Program-made: the position numbers and the translations under genes
In this document: positions 26,670 through 36,205 of the stretch, piece by piece
Layout of the letters: each line of letters begins with the position of its first letter
Numbering within the stretch: the stretch's first letter is position 1
NCBI RefSeq assembly: GCF_011752525.1
Contig: NZ_VWXI01000002.1
Location: 248,001-312,000, forward strand
Direction of reading: 5' to 3'
Source of the DNA: Pantoea sp. Cy-639
GTDB taxonomy: Bacteria; Pseudomonadota; Gammaproteobacteria; Pseudomonadales; Pseudomonadaceae
DNA: 64,000 nt
The notes under the pieces: model-generated
Told to the model about the DNA's origin: nothing
Seen by the model: only the letters and a program-made list of their open reading frames with translations
The model's database searches: none

Positions 26670-28184
26670 TCAGCCCTGCGGCTGCAGCACCGCCAGCTGG
26701 CTGCTGATCAGCATGGCGAACTCTTCGACGGTCATCTTCTGGCCGTTGAACTCGACCATGCCGTCGGCGTACTGCAGGCTCGATACCACATCGTTGCCCT
26801 GCACCGTGGCCATGCCGCTTTGCAGCGCCATCATGCCGACCATCTCGCCAGCCTGGCCAGACTGCTGGGCAATGGCCTGGGCGTCGGTCTCGCCATCGAG
26901 CAGCGCCTGCAGGGTAGCCAGGTCGCCGATCATCGGCTTGGACACGCTCAGCTTGCCATGCAGGCGGCTGATCAGTTGCTTGCCCAACTGGTCGGGCGGC
27001 AGGTCGAACGAGCTTGGATTGGCGAAGTCCATCGCCAGGTTGAACTGGCTTTCACCATTGGCGGTCTTGAACGCCAGCTTCTCGATCGCCAGTTGCGGCT
27101 TGCCCGCCAGCAAGCGCTGCAGGTCACCCTGGACCTTGGCCTGCTCCTCGGGAGTCATGTCGAACGACGGCAGCGCCTCACCCTCGGCGGCGGCCTGCTG
27201 GACCTCCGGCAGACGAGCCTGGTACCACTCCATCAGTGCCTGCATGGCCGGGATGTCGACGGACTTCATGGTGAAGACCATCTCGCCGCTGCCAACCTTG
27301 CGCCCGGCGTAGGTGATGTCCGACACCTTGTATTCCAGGCGGCCAGAGAGCTTGTCCTTGGCCTCGCCATCGGCGCTATACAGGTTGTTCTGCTGCAACC
27401 CCTTGAGCACCAGAACTTCCTGCTTCGGCCCGGAGGTCACCTGAAGGTCGGCCAGCGCCAGGTCGATGTTGCCGACATAAATCATGTCGTGGGCCGTCTC
27501 GCTGAGCTTGCCACCGATCTTGAAGCCGTTGAGCAGGACCTTGACCGGTGCGTCCTGGGCATCGGCGAAATTCAGCTCCAGGCGATCGGCGTTGGCATGG
27601 ATCTCGGCGGCCTTGCCGTCACGATCACCAATGACCCGCAGTTGCAGGCCGGAGAAATCGAGCACCTTCTCGCCATCCTGCTCAAGCTTGACCGGCGCCA
27701 GGCGGATATCGCTGTCGACCGTGCCGCCATAGCCCAGGCTGACCTGGCCGCTTACCGGTGCCTTGTCGCCGGCAGCGGCGAACCATGGCGCGGTGAAGTC
27801 GTCCTTTTGCAGCTCGCTGTTGCTGGTGGCCATCACCGGCATCAGCTTGAATGCCTTGACCCGCGACCAGGGGAACGGGCCGTGCTCGATCCGGTCGACC
27901 ACGCCGACGTCGAAGTTCAACGTTTCGCCCTCGCCCAGCTGGATGTTCTGGGCCTTCAGGCGGTAGTGCGCGGTGCTGGTGAAGAAGTGCTGGTCCAGCG
28001 AGGCCAGCTCGATGGTCATGCTGCCACCGGTATTGGCCAGGGCCTTCTTCAGTTCGTCGTTGCCCTGGGTGATCGAGCGCTGCAGCTCGGCGGGCAACTG
28101 CTTGCCGGTGTACCAGGCGCCAGCGGTGGTTGCGACGGCGATGGCGACGGCCAGGCCGGAAAGGATGCCTACTGATTTCTTCAT
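26670..28184 (-). CDS. ydgA: YdgA-like DUF945 family protein
   Basis: The 504-residue protein has an N-terminal membrane anchor or signal (SVGILSGLAVAIAVATTAGAWYTG) followed by GKQLPAELQRSI, a pattern typical of the DUF945/YdgA family. The rest is a long, mainly beta-rich, probably periplasmic domain (e.g. GHYRLKAQNIQ-like segments and LEYKVSDITYAGRKVG). The family is widely conserved in proteobacteria with no firmly established function. It stands alone between a REP pair and the upstream regulatory region of the transporter gene. The start at 28184 is the only one that supplies the hydrophobic N-terminus. Confidence 0.85.
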   Translation of the reverse strand: MKKSVGILSGLAVAIAVATTAGAWYTGKQLPAELQRSITQGNDELKKALANTGGSMTIELASLDQHFFTSTAHYRLKAQNIQLGEGETLNFDVGVVDRIEHGPFPWSRVKAFKLMPVMATSNSELQKDDFTAPWFAAAGDKAPVSGQVSLGYGGTVDSDIRLAPVKLEQDGEKVLDFSGLQLRVIGDRDGKAAEIHANADRLELNFADAQDAPVKVLLNGFKIGGKLSETAHDMIYVGNIDLALADLQVTSGPKQEVLVLKGLQQNNLYSADGEAKDKLSGRLEYKVSDITYAGRKVGSGEMVFTMKSVDIPAMQALMEWYQARLPEVQQAAAEGEALPSFDMTPEEQAKVQGDLQRLLAGKPQLAIEKLAFKTANGESQFNLAMDFANPSSFDLPPDQLGKQLISRLHGKLSVSKPMIGDLATLQALLDGETDAQAIAQQSGQAGEMVGMMALQSGMATVQGNDVVSSLQYADGMVEFNGQKMTVEEFAMLISSQLAVLQPQG

Positions 28185-28423
28185 GAATAGAACCGATTGC
28201 TGTCCATAGGGCTATGCGCGACCTCATCGCCGCGACGGGGGCCGAATGATAGCACCGCAGGCATGGCCAAGGGATGGCCGGCATACCAGGCGCCCAGCCA
28301 GAAAGCGTAAATTTTTACGAACACGAAAGACGATCAAAATCGCAAAAAAACGCACATCTTCCGAACAATCAGGCTATAAAACCGATAAATATTTCAATTT
28401 AGTAACATCTTGTCATGTTTAAC

Positions 28424-28453
28424 TTGACACCCATCAGGCCATCGTTTTTTATT
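28424..28453 (+). promoter_or_regulatory. Candidate sigma70-type promoter in a 440-bp AT-rich leader
   Basis: The gap 28185-28620 contains AT-rich DNA between 28305 and 28460, unlike the GC-rich surroundings. TTGACA at 28424-28429 is followed 18 nt later by TTTATT (28448-28453), a weak -10. It would drive the transporter gene at 28697 with a long leader. No operator is recognised. Confidence 0.35.
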
Positions 28454-28620
28454 TTTCCCACCTTGCCCAGCGCCCCATCCACGAAGAAGAACAATCGCGC
28501 CGCCATCATGCCCATTCGCCCCGACCCCCAGGCGCCGCCGTTTTCGTCCCGGCGTTGCCAGCCCTGACACCCGCGCCCTCCCCCGCGCACTCCCTTGCTC
28601 CAACATAAAAGGTGAACAAC

Positions 28621-28707
28621 ATGGAGCTCGTCCGCTCGTCCTTGCCGTGCCCGTCGCACGCCGTGCCCGCTGCCCTGGCTCAGGAGTCCCGCCCGCATGC
28701 AGACTGA
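28621..28707 (+). CDS. Possible 28-codon leader peptide upstream of the transporter
   Basis: ATG at 28621 follows AAAAGGTGAACAAC, which is a better ribosome binding site than that of the transporter itself. It reads [20 protein letters not shown]... and stops with a TGA at 28705-28707, 11 bases into the transporter gene, whose ATG is at 28697. The overlap could couple translation or regulate it. The composition (Pro, Ala, Ser, Arg) suggests no independent function. It might simply be chance. Confidence 0.3.
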   Translation: MELVRSSLPCPSHAVPAALAQESRPHAD

Positions 28708-30049
28708 CCACCGCGCAGCCGGCAACGGCCAGTTCCGTAAATCCCTGCGCCTCTGGCACGTGGTGATCATCGGCCTGGCCTACCTCACCCCGATGACCGT
28801 GTTCGACACCTTCGGCATCGTCTCCGGCCTCACCGCCGGGCACGTGCCCAGTGCGTACATCCTGGCCCTGGCCGGCATCCTGTTCACCGCCGTGAGCTAT
28901 GGCACCCTGGTACGCCGCTTCCCCCAGTCCGGCTCGGCCTATACCTACACCCAGCGGGCCATCAACCCGCATGTCGGCTTCCTGGTCGGCTGGTCGTCGC
29001 TGCTCGACTACCTGCTGCTGCCGATGGTCAACGCGCTGCTGGCCAAGCTCTACCTGTCGGCGATGTTCCCCGAGGTGGCAGGCTGGGTCTGGGTCGTCGG
29101 CTTCGTCATCGTGATCAGCCTGATCAACATGCGCAGCGTCAACCTGGTGGCGCACTTCAACCTGCTGTTCGTGCTCGTCCAGGTGGCGATCATGAGCGTG
29201 TTCGTCTACCTCTGCGTGCGTGGCCTGGATCAGGGAGAGGGCCTGGGCACGGCGTGGAGCCTGATTCCGTTCGTCGACGACAAGACCCAGTTCAGTGCCC
29301 TGGCCGCCGGTGCGACCATCCTGTGCTTCTCGTTCCTGGGCTTCGATGCCGTGACCTGCCTGTCCGAGGAAACCCGCGAGCCAGGCCGGATCATCCCGCG
29401 GGCGATCTTCCTCACCGCGCTGATCGGCGGCGTGGTGTTCATCCTGGTGTCGTACTTCATCCAGGCCTACTTCCCGACCATGGCACGCTTCCACGACCAG
29501 GAGGCGGCCCTGCCGGAGATCGCCCTGTACGTCGGCGGCAAGCTGTTCCAGTCGGTGTTCATCGCCTGCACGGTGATCAATACCCTGGCCTCGGGCCTGG
29601 CCTCGCAGACCAGCGTGTCGCGCCTGCTGTACGTGATGGGCCGGGACAACGTGATCCCGGCCGGGGTGTTCGCCCGCCTGCACCCACGCTACAAGACCCC
29701 GGTACTGAACATCGCCGTGGTCGGCCTGATCTCGCTGTCGGCGATCTTCTTCGACCTGGTCACCGCCACCTCGATCATCAACTTCGGCGCACTGGTGGCG
29801 TTCAGCTTCGTCAACCTGTCGGTGATCAACCACTGCTACTTGCGTGAAGGCAATCGCCAGGGGCTGATGAACAAGCTCAAGTACCTGGTCTTGCCGACCA
29901 TCGGTTTCTGCATCATCGTCTCGCTGTGGCTGGACCTGAACGAGCATTCGCTGCTGTTCGGTGGCCTCTGGGCCATGCTCGGCGTACTGTACCTGGCCTG
30001 GCTGACCAAGGCGTTCCGGGTCGCGCCACCGAACTACCTTGCCGATTGA
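28697..30049 (+). CDS. APC-superfamily amino acid/polyamine importer, PuuP-like
   Basis: The 450-residue protein has about 12 transmembrane helices beginning [20 protein letters not shown], with the APC-type unwound helix in that first segment. The long leading helix pair and the [20 protein letters not shown] segment (helix 6 region) resemble the PuuP branch of putrescine importers more than the LysP/AAT branch found later in this window. The substrate is an inference. The gene directly downstream is a chemoreceptor resembling McpU, a polyamine receptor, so uptake and sensing of the same compounds is plausible. A GC-rich hairpin separates the two. Confidence 0.85.
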   Translation: MQTDHRAAGNGQFRKSLRLWHVVIIGLAYLTPMTVFDTFGIVSGLTAGHVPSAYILALAGILFTAVSYGTLVRRFPQSGSAYTYTQRAINPHVGFLVGWSSLLDYLLLPMVNALLAKLYLSAMFPEVAGWVWVVGFVIVISLINMRSVNLVAHFNLLFVLVQVAIMSVFVYLCVRGLDQGEGLGTAWSLIPFVDDKTQFSALAAGATILCFSFLGFDAVTCLSEETREPGRIIPRAIFLTALIGGVVFILVSYFIQAYFPTMARFHDQEAALPEIALYVGGKLFQSVFIACTVINTLASGLASQTSVSRLLYVMGRDNVIPAGVFARLHPRYKTPVLNIAVVGLISLSAIFFDLVTATSIINFGALVAFSFVNLSVINHCYLREGNRQGLMNKLKYLVLPTIGFCIIVSLWLDLNEHSLLFGGLWAMLGVLYLAWLTKAFRVAPPNYLAD

Positions 30050-30066
30050 TACTCGCCGCCAACGAC

Positions 30067-30091
30067 GACGCCCGCGCCTGAACGCGGGCGT
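30067..30091 (+). terminator. Hairpin between transporter and chemoreceptor genes
   Basis: ACGCCCGCG and CGCGGGCGT form a 9-bp stem around CCTGAA, followed by TTGTCC. The U tract is poor, so it may attenuate rather than fully stop transcription into the chemoreceptor gene. Confidence 0.55.
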
Positions 30092-30112
30092 TGTCCATGT
30101 TCGAAAAGGAAA

Positions 30113-32185
30113 ATGTCCATGCCGCTGCGCCGCCTGTCCATCCAATGGAAGATCACCCTGCTCGCCGGTCTGTGCCTGCTGGTGATCGTCGCCTTGCTGG
30201 TCGCCACCTCGCTCACCCAGGCCCGCCGCAGCGCCACGCTGGTCAGCCAGGCCAGTGCCCAGATGCTCGAGCAGAGCGCGCGCCTGCGCCTGCAGGCCCA
30301 GGCCGAGACCCAGACCCTGCGCATCCAGCGCTACTTCATGGACGCCTACCAGTACGGCAACGGCTTCGCCCAGGTGGTCCAGGTCCTCAAGGCCCGCGGC
30401 GACGCCGACCTGCGCGCCGCGCTGAGCGCCCAGGCGCGCAAGGCCCTGGCCGGCAACCCGAAGCTGATCGGCCTGTACCTGGTGTTCCAACCCGACGCCC
30501 TGGACCACCAGGACAGCCGCTTCGTCGGCCAGGCCGAGCAGGGCAGCAACGACAGCGGGCGTTTCTCCCTGTACTGGTCGCAACCCAGCCCCGGCACCCT
30601 GGAGTCCGAGGCCATGCCCGAGTCGATGCTGGCCGACACCAGCGTCGGCGCCAATGGCTCGCCCTACAACCGCTGGCTGACCTGCCCACAGGAGTCAGCC
30701 AAGGCCTGCGTGCTCGACCCCTACCTCGACGAGGTCAACGGTCGCCAGGTACTGATGACCAGCATCGCCCTGCCGCTGCTGGAGAACGGCAAGGTGATCG
30801 GTGTGATCGGCCTGGACATCGGCCTGGACAACCTGCAGCAGCAAAGCCTGGACGGCCGCCAGGAGCTGTACGACGGCCAGGGCCAGGTCAGCATCGTCAG
30901 CCCTGCCGGCCTGCTTGCCGGCCATAGCCGCGACGCCACCCAACTGGGCAAGCCCCTCGCGCAGGCCGTCGCCGACGGCGTGCTGCGTATCGCCCGGCCG
31001 TTCGCCCCCATCCCCGACGCCGCGCCCTGGCAGGTACTGCTGGAGCTGCCGCAAGACGTGCTGCTGGCGCCGGCGGTGGCCCTCAACCAGCGCCTGGACG
31101 CGCACAACCAGAGCGCCAACCTCACCAGCCTGCTGATCGGCCTGGCAGCAGCGGTACTGGGCTTGCTGCTGGTGTGGCTGACCGCCCGCGGCGTGACCCG
31201 ACCGATTCTCGCCGTGGCCGAGCGCCTGAAGGACATCGCCAGCGGCGAAGGCGACCTGACCCGGCGCCTGGACTACAACCGTGACGATGAACTGGGCCAA
31301 CTGAGCGGCTGGTTCAACCGCTTCCTCGACAAGCTCCAACCGGTCATCGCCCAGCTCAAGGCGTCGCTGCAGGAGGCCCGCGGTACTGCCGACCAGTCGG
31401 CAGTGATCGCCACCCAGACCAGTACCGGCATGCAGCAACAGCATCGCGAGATCGAGCAAGTGGCCACCGCCGCCAATGAAATGAGCGCCACCGCCCACGA
31501 TGTCGCCAACAACGCGGCCCAGGCCGCGCAAGCGGCACGCGGTGCCGATCAGGCCGCCCGCGAAGGGCTGGCATTGGTCACGGCGAACCGCCAGGACATC
31601 GAGCGGCTGGCCGACGGCATGGACGCCGCCATGCACGAGGCGCGCAGCCTGGAAAGCCGCAGCGAGCAAATCGGCTCGGTGCTCGAGGTGATCCGCGCGA
31701 TTGCCGAGCAGACCAACCTGCTGGCCCTCAACGCCGCCATCGAGGCCGCTCGGGCCGGCGAGGCCGGACGTGGCTTTGCAGTGGTCGCCGATGAAGTGCG
31801 CAACCTGGCCCAGCGCACCCAGGTGTCGGTCGAGGAGATCCGCCAGGTGATCGAGGGCCTGCAACACGGCACCCGCGATGTGGTGGGCGCCATGGCCACA
31901 GGCCAGCGCCAGGCCCAGGACAGCGCGACGCAGATGGCCCAGACCCTGCCGGCACTGCAACGCATCGGCGAGGCCGTGATGGTGATCACCGACATGACCT
32001 TGCAGATCGCCTCGGCCGCCGAGGAGCAGAGCGCGGTGGCCGAGGAGGTCAACCGCAATGTCGCAGGCATCCGCGACGTGACCGAGTCACTGTCCGGCCA
32101 GGCCGACGAATCGGCGCGGATCAGCCAGGCGCTGAACCAGCTGGCCAACCAGCAGCAGACGCTGATGGCGCCGTTCCGGGTCTGA
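30113..32185 (+). CDS. mcpU: Methyl-accepting chemotaxis protein, McpU-like (dCache sensor)
   Basis: The 690-residue receptor has a first membrane helix (about 13-35), a ~300-residue periplasmic sensor of dCache type (segments such as [18 protein letters not shown] and [13 protein letters not shown]), a second helix at about 335-358, a HAMP domain, and a methyl-accepting signalling domain. The highly conserved tip, [20 protein letters not shown] through [19 protein letters not shown], is at about 526-565. The sequence and its place next to a PuuP-like importer match what I recall of P. putida McpU (PP1228), a receptor for putrescine and related polyamines. The ligand is inferred, not shown. 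Start at 30113; the ATG at 30119 is a close alternative with better spacing from AAAAGGA. Confidence 0.9.
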   Translation: MSMPLRRLSIQWKITLLAGLCLLVIVALLVATSLTQARRSATLVSQASAQMLEQSARLRLQAQAETQTLRIQRYFMDAYQYGNGFAQVVQVLKARGDADLRAALSAQARKALAGNPKLIGLYLVFQPDALDHQDSRFVGQAEQGSNDSGRFSLYWSQPSPGTLESEAMPESMLADTSVGANGSPYNRWLTCPQESAKACVLDPYLDEVNGRQVLMTSIALPLLENGKVIGVIGLDIGLDNLQQQSLDGRQELYDGQGQVSIVSPAGLLAGHSRDATQLGKPLAQAVADGVLRIARPFAPIPDAAPWQVLLELPQDVLLAPAVALNQRLDAHNQSANLTSLLIGLAAAVLGLLLVWLTARGVTRPILAVAERLKDIASGEGDLTRRLDYNRDDELGQLSGWFNRFLDKLQPVIAQLKASLQEARGTADQSAVIATQTSTGMQQQHREIEQVATAANEMSATAHDVANNAAQAAQAARGADQAAREGLALVTANRQDIERLADGMDAAMHEARSLESRSEQIGSVLEVIRAIAEQTNLLALNAAIEAARAGEAGRGFAVVADEVRNLAQRTQVSVEEIRQVIEGLQHGTRDVVGAMATGQRQAQDSATQMAQTLPALQRIGEAVMVITDMTLQIASAAEEQSAVAEEVNRNVAGIRDVTESLSGQADESARISQALNQLANQQQTLMAPFRV

Positions 32186-32193
32186 CCCTGGTC

Positions 32194-32227
32194 GCTCCCG
32201 CAGCCCGCTAACCGGGCGGGCGGGAGC
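32194..32227 (+). terminator. GC-rich hairpin after the chemoreceptor gene
   Basis: GCTCCCG (32194-32200) pairs with CGGGAGC (32221-32227), extended by internal CCCG/CGGG pairing. There is no U tract, so its termination strength is uncertain. Confidence 0.4.
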
Positions 32228-32366
32228 CGGCCGGAGCGTCCGCCAGTCGCACGTTCAAGACTTTCATATCGTGTTGACGTTCTTTTCACGCAACGTCCTT
32301 TAGCGTCGCCTCCCTTAGCGGCCGCCACCCCGAACTCCGGCGGCCACCTGGTGCAACGAGGCCCAC

Positions 32367-34136
32367 GTGTCGACTACTTCCTCCCCCGCTCGCAAACCCA
32401 TGGACTGGGCCGGTCTCGGCTGGCTCCTGCTGTTCTTCTGGTATTTCTCCGGCGTCATCCAGGCCCTGCTGCTGTTCAGCGGCACCACTGGCTTTGCCGG
32501 CTTCCGCGACTCCTTGATCCTCAGCAGCCTGTGGCTGGCCCCGGTACTGCTGCTGCCGCGCCTGACCCGCCCGCTCAGCGCGCTGATCGGCCTGGTGCTG
32601 TGGGCCACATCGCTGGTGGGCCTGAGCTACTTCGGTATCTACCACCAGGAGTTTTCGCAAAGCGTCATCTTCGTGATGTTCGAGTCCAATACCGCCGAGG
32701 CCGGGGAGTACTTCAGCCAGTACTTCAACATCTGGCTGTGCCTGGGCCTGCTGCTCTATACCGTGGTCGCGGTACTGCTGTGGAAGCGCGTGCGTCCCGT
32801 CCACCTGCCGTTGTACAGCCGTGTCCCGGTGGTGGTGCTGCTGCTCGGTTCGATCCTGGTCTACCCGTTCTACAAGCACATGGTCACCCAGCAGCGCAAC
32901 TTCGCCGACGCCCAGGAAAAGGTCGAGCAGCGCATGGAAGCGGCCGTGCCATGGCAACTGGTAGTGGGCTACCGGCAGTACCGCCAGCAACTGGACAACA
33001 TGCAGAACCTGCTGCAGAAGAATGCCGCCCTGCCGCCCCTGGAAAACCTCAAGGACAGCAGCGGCGACCAGCCGCGCACCCTGGTGCTGGTACTGGGCGA
33101 GTCCACCACCCGCGAGCACATGCACCTGTACGGCTATGGCCGCGACACCACGCCGAACCTCGATGCCCTGGCCGCCAGCGGCCAAGGCCTGACGGTGTTC
33201 CGCAATGTCGTCTCGCCGCGCCCCTACACCATCGAGGTGATGCAGCAGATCCTCACCTTCGGCGATGAAGAACACCCCGACCGTTTCCTCACCGATCCGT
33301 CGCTGATCAATCTGATGAAACAGGCAGGCTACAAGACCTTCTGGATCACCAACCAGCAGACCATGACCAAGCGCAACACCATGCTCACGACGTTCTCCCA
33401 GCAGACCGACGAGCCGGTGTACCTGAACAACCAGCGCAACCAGAATGCCAGCCAGTACGACAGCGTGGTCCTGGCCCCCTTCGACAAGGCACTCAAGGAT
33501 CCGGCGCAGAAAAAACTCATCATCGTCCACCTGCTGGGCACCCACATGGACTACCGCTACCGCTACCCGGACGAGTTCGACCACTTCAAGGACAAGGTCG
33601 GCGCGCCGGCGGTGCTGAGCGCCGACCAGCTGGAAACCTACAACTTCTATGACAACGCGGTGCGCTACAACGACTTCGTGGTCTCGGACCTGATCAAGCG
33701 CTACTCGGCAACGACACCGAACGGCTTCCTGCTGTACCTCTCCGACCACGGCGAGGACGTGTACAGCTCCGGCAACCATGATCGCCTCGGCCGCAACGAG
33801 CTCGATCCGACCCGGCCGATGTACACCATCCCCTTCCTGCTGTGGACTTCGCCGAGCTGGCAGGCCAGCCACCCACGCGACTTGCAGGCGATGGCCAACC
33901 GCTCCTACAGCAGCTCGCACCTGATCCACACCCTGTCCGACCTGGCGGGCCTGAGCTACGACCGCTACGACCCGAGCAAGAGCGTGGTGAACCCCCTGTT
34001 CAACGCAACCCCGCGCTGGATCGGCGACCCCTATGCCAAGAACGGGCTGCACGAGTTCGACAAACTGCCCGGTGCCGATGCGCCACAGCAACAGCAGACG
34101 GCCAGCAGCGACACCCCTCGCCCGGACGGGAAGTGA
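32367..34136 (+). CDS. cptA: Lipopolysaccharide phosphoethanolamine transferase, CptA-like
   Basis: This 589-residue inner membrane enzyme has about five N-terminal membrane helices (from WAGLGWLLLFFWYFSGVIQ) and a periplasmic alkaline-phosphatase-like domain from about residue 230. The nucleophile Thr is in VLGESTTREHMHLYGYGRD (about 245-263); metal ligands lie in the segments LYLSDHGEDVY and GNHDRLG. Family members transfer phosphoethanolamine from phosphatidylethanolamine to lipid A or LPS core; CptA modifies core heptose in Salmonella. The exact target here is inferred. The start is GTG at 32367. The C-terminal Gln-rich tail (PQQQQTASSD) looks unstructured. A strong terminator follows. 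Confidence 0.9.
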   Translation: MSTTSSPARKPMDWAGLGWLLLFFWYFSGVIQALLLFSGTTGFAGFRDSLILSSLWLAPVLLLPRLTRPLSALIGLVLWATSLVGLSYFGIYHQEFSQSVIFVMFESNTAEAGEYFSQYFNIWLCLGLLLYTVVAVLLWKRVRPVHLPLYSRVPVVVLLLGSILVYPFYKHMVTQQRNFADAQEKVEQRMEAAVPWQLVVGYRQYRQQLDNMQNLLQKNAALPPLENLKDSSGDQPRTLVLVLGESTTREHMHLYGYGRDTTPNLDALAASGQGLTVFRNVVSPRPYTIEVMQQILTFGDEEHPDRFLTDPSLINLMKQAGYKTFWITNQQTMTKRNTMLTTFSQQTDEPVYLNNQRNQNASQYDSVVLAPFDKALKDPAQKKLIIVHLLGTHMDYRYRYPDEFDHFKDKVGAPAVLSADQLETYNFYDNAVRYNDFVVSDLIKRYSATTPNGFLLYLSDHGEDVYSSGNHDRLGRNELDPTRPMYTIPFLLWTSPSWQASHPRDLQAMANRSYSSSHLIHTLSDLAGLSYDRYDPSKSVVNPLFNATPRWIGDPYAKNGLHEFDKLPGADAPQQQQTASSDTPRPDGK

Positions 34137-34178
34137 CCCCCTCCTGAAGCGCGCCTTGTAGCGCCCTGCCCCACCTCG

Positions 34179-34214
34179 AAGCCGATACCTGAACCACAGG
34201 TATCGGCTTTTTTC
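34179..34214 (+). terminator. Rho-independent terminator after cptA
   Basis: AAGCCGATACCT (34179-34190) pairs perfectly with AGGTATCGGCTT around GAACCAC, followed by TTTTTCG. This is a strong intrinsic terminator. Confidence 0.9.
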
Positions 34215-34606
34215 GTGCCTGAAGTTTATGCATGAATTTTTTTCAGGCAATTTGCAGCAATGACATTGCAAATATTACAAAACGACGACAATAGCCATCG
34301 ATATGACATGGTAAAAACTCGTCAACCATGGTGTTTTACCGGAAAAAAGAGCTAAAGCCCCGATATTGCTGAGGTTTTCACCCTATCAAAATGACGAAAC
34401 ACTTCATTCCAAAACAGAATGATTTAACAACTAAAGGTCGTTTGTTGGGCACGCCTTTCCAAGCTGATACTGATTTCCATCAATGCAAACGCAACCGCCG
34501 TGGTCATGGAGAAACCCCCGGCCAATATTTATCGCCGCGCCATCGGAAGTGACCAGAACACAACAAAAACAACACACTCACTGAACGCAGATCAAATAGG
34601 TTGCCC
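34215..34606 (+). promoter_or_regulatory. AT-rich regulatory region ahead of the LysP-like gene
   Basis: This 390-bp region has no gene and is distinctly AT-rich compared with its neighbours. It contains an interrupted palindrome, ATTTGCA (34250-34256) and TGCAAAT (34267-34273), that could bind a dimeric regulator. A tract of ATTACAAAACGACGACAATA follows. No promoter element is certain. Confidence 0.4.
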
Positions 34607-36160
34607 ATGACCGATTCGAACAACAAAGCAAGTTTGACTGCCGCTGCACCGCCCTCTGGAAATCTCAAACGCACCCTGACCAGTCGCCACCTGAACATGA
34701 TCGCCATCGGTGGCTCGATCGGCACCGGGCTGTTCGTCTCCTCCGGCGCCACCATCGCCCAGTCCGGCCCCGGTGGCGCCTTGCTGTCCTTCGCGGTCAT
34801 CGGCCTGATGGTCTACTTCCTGATGACCAGCCTCGGCGAACTGGCCGCCTGCATGCCGGTCAGCGGCTCGTTCTCCACCTATGCCTCGCGCTACGTCGAC
34901 CAGAGCTTCGGCTTCGCCCTGGGCTGGAACTACTGGTACGCCTGGGCGGTGACCATTGCCGTGGACCTGGTGGCAGTGCAGATCATCATGACCTACTGGT
35001 TCCCGGACACCCCGGGGGTGATCTGGAGCGCCGCGTTCCTGGGCCTGCTGCTGGCACTGAACGTCGCCTCGGTACGGTTCTTCGGCGAGGCCGAGTTCTG
35101 GTTCGCCCTGATCAAGGTCGTGACCATCGTCGTCTTCATCGTCGTGGGCGTGCTGATGCTGCTGGGCATCCTCGAGGGCGGCCAGGACGGTGGCGCCCAC
35201 CTCTGGCAACTTGGCGACGCACCGATCGCCGGCGGCCTGCCAGCACTCATCGGGGTGGCCATGATCGTCGGCTTCTCCTTCCAGGGCACCGAGTTCGTCG
35301 GCATCGCCGCAGGCGAGACGGAAAACCCCGGGCGCAACATCCCCAAGGCCGTACGCCAGATCTTCTGGCGCATCCTGCTGTTCTATGTGTTCACCATCAT
35401 CGTGATCGGCTTGCTGATCCCTTATACCGATCCGCGTCTGCTCAAGGATGGCCTGTCGGACATCACCATCAGTCCGTTCACCCTGATCTTCACCAAGGCC
35501 GACATGCTCGCCGCCGCTGCCGTGATGAACGCGGTGATCCTGACCTCGGTACTGTCGGCGGGCAACTCGGGCATGTACGCCTCGTCGCGCATGCTCTACA
35601 GCCTGGCCCTGGAGGGCAAGGCGCCGGCCCTGTTCGCCAGGGTCACCCGCAGCGGCACGCCGATCTGGGCCTTGCTGGCCACCGCCGCGATCGCCGGCCT
35701 GTGCCTGCTGACCTTCCTGTTCAGCCCCGGCAAGATCTACCTGTGGCTGCTGAACACTTCCGGCATGCTCGGCTTCATTGCCTGGCTGGGCATTGCCGTC
35801 AGCCACTACCGCTTCCGCCGCGGCTACACCTTCCATGGCAACGACCTGGCGAAACTGCCCTACGTGTCGAAGTTCTTCCCGTTCGGCCCGCTGTTCGCCT
35901 TCGCCCTGTGCATGGTGGTCATGCTAGGGCAGAACTACCAGGCCTTCATCGGCGGGCAGATCGACTGGATCGGCGCCCTCGCCACCTACGTCGGCCTGGT
36001 GCTGTTCGTGGCGATGTGGCTGGGCCACAAGCTGATCACCGGATCACGGACGGTTCGCTACCGGGAGATGGACTTCTCCTTCATCGAAACGCGCAGGACC
36101 GAGCGCCAGCCGACGGCCAATTCGCCGAGCCCCGCCACCGCGAGCCAACTGCCCGCCTGA
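34607..36160 (+). CDS. lysP: Amino acid permease, LysP-like (AAT family)
   Basis: The 517-residue permease has 12 predicted helices. The N-terminal RTLTSRHLNMIAIGGSIGTG motif and GPGGALLSFAVIGLMVYFLM are the hallmark of the AAT family. The segment ETENPGRNIPKAVRQIFWRI and SRSGTPIWALLATA-like regions (about 225-355) fit the LysP branch, which imports lysine with protons. Substrate specificity is inferred. The C-terminal tail after RYREMDFSFIETRR is an unstructured Pro/Ala-rich extension. The ATG at 34607 is preferred over a TTG two codons upstream. The next gene, an FAD amine oxidoreductase, follows after a short hairpin and may metabolise the imported compound. Confidence 0.87.
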   Translation: MTDSNNKASLTAAAPPSGNLKRTLTSRHLNMIAIGGSIGTGLFVSSGATIAQSGPGGALLSFAVIGLMVYFLMTSLGELAACMPVSGSFSTYASRYVDQSFGFALGWNYWYAWAVTIAVDLVAVQIIMTYWFPDTPGVIWSAAFLGLLLALNVASVRFFGEAEFWFALIKVVTIVVFIVVGVLMLLGILEGGQDGGAHLWQLGDAPIAGGLPALIGVAMIVGFSFQGTEFVGIAAGETENPGRNIPKAVRQIFWRILLFYVFTIIVIGLLIPYTDPRLLKDGLSDITISPFTLIFTKADMLAAAAVMNAVILTSVLSAGNSGMYASSRMLYSLALEGKAPALFARVTRSGTPIWALLATAAIAGLCLLTFLFSPGKIYLWLLNTSGMLGFIAWLGIAVSHYRFRRGYTFHGNDLAKLPYVSKFFPFGPLFAFALCMVVMLGQNYQAFIGGQIDWIGALATYVGLVLFVAMWLGHKLITGSRTVRYREMDFSFIETRRTERQPTANSPSPATASQLPA

Positions 36161-36168
36161 GAACCACC

Positions 36169-36189
36169 GCGGGCCGCCAGCGGCCCGCC
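36169..36189 (+). terminator. Short GC hairpin between permease and oxidoreductase
   Basis: GCGGGCCGC (36169-36177) and GCGGCCCGC-type bases (36180-36188) pair with a 3-nt loop. No U tract follows beyond TTATT, so it may only weaken read-through. Confidence 0.45.
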
Positions 36190-36205
36190 CTTATTGCCCG
36201 GGATC

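Noticed and set aside
28394..30583. A 729-codon minus-strand frame opposite the importer and chemoreceptor genes
   Set aside because: It is antisense to two clearly identified genes, and its Gln/His/Gly-rich product is a typical shadow of GC-rich coding DNA.
32286..34271. A 661-codon minus-strand frame opposite the phosphoethanolamine transferase gene
   Set aside because: The plus strand encodes a full EptA/CptA-type enzyme with catalytic motifs; the opposite frame is low-complexity and crosses the terminator.
34440..34470. A sigma54-like sequence (GGGCACGCCTTTCCA) ahead of the LysP-like gene
   Set aside because: The -24 GG is present but the -12 GC is replaced by CA, which usually abolishes recognition.
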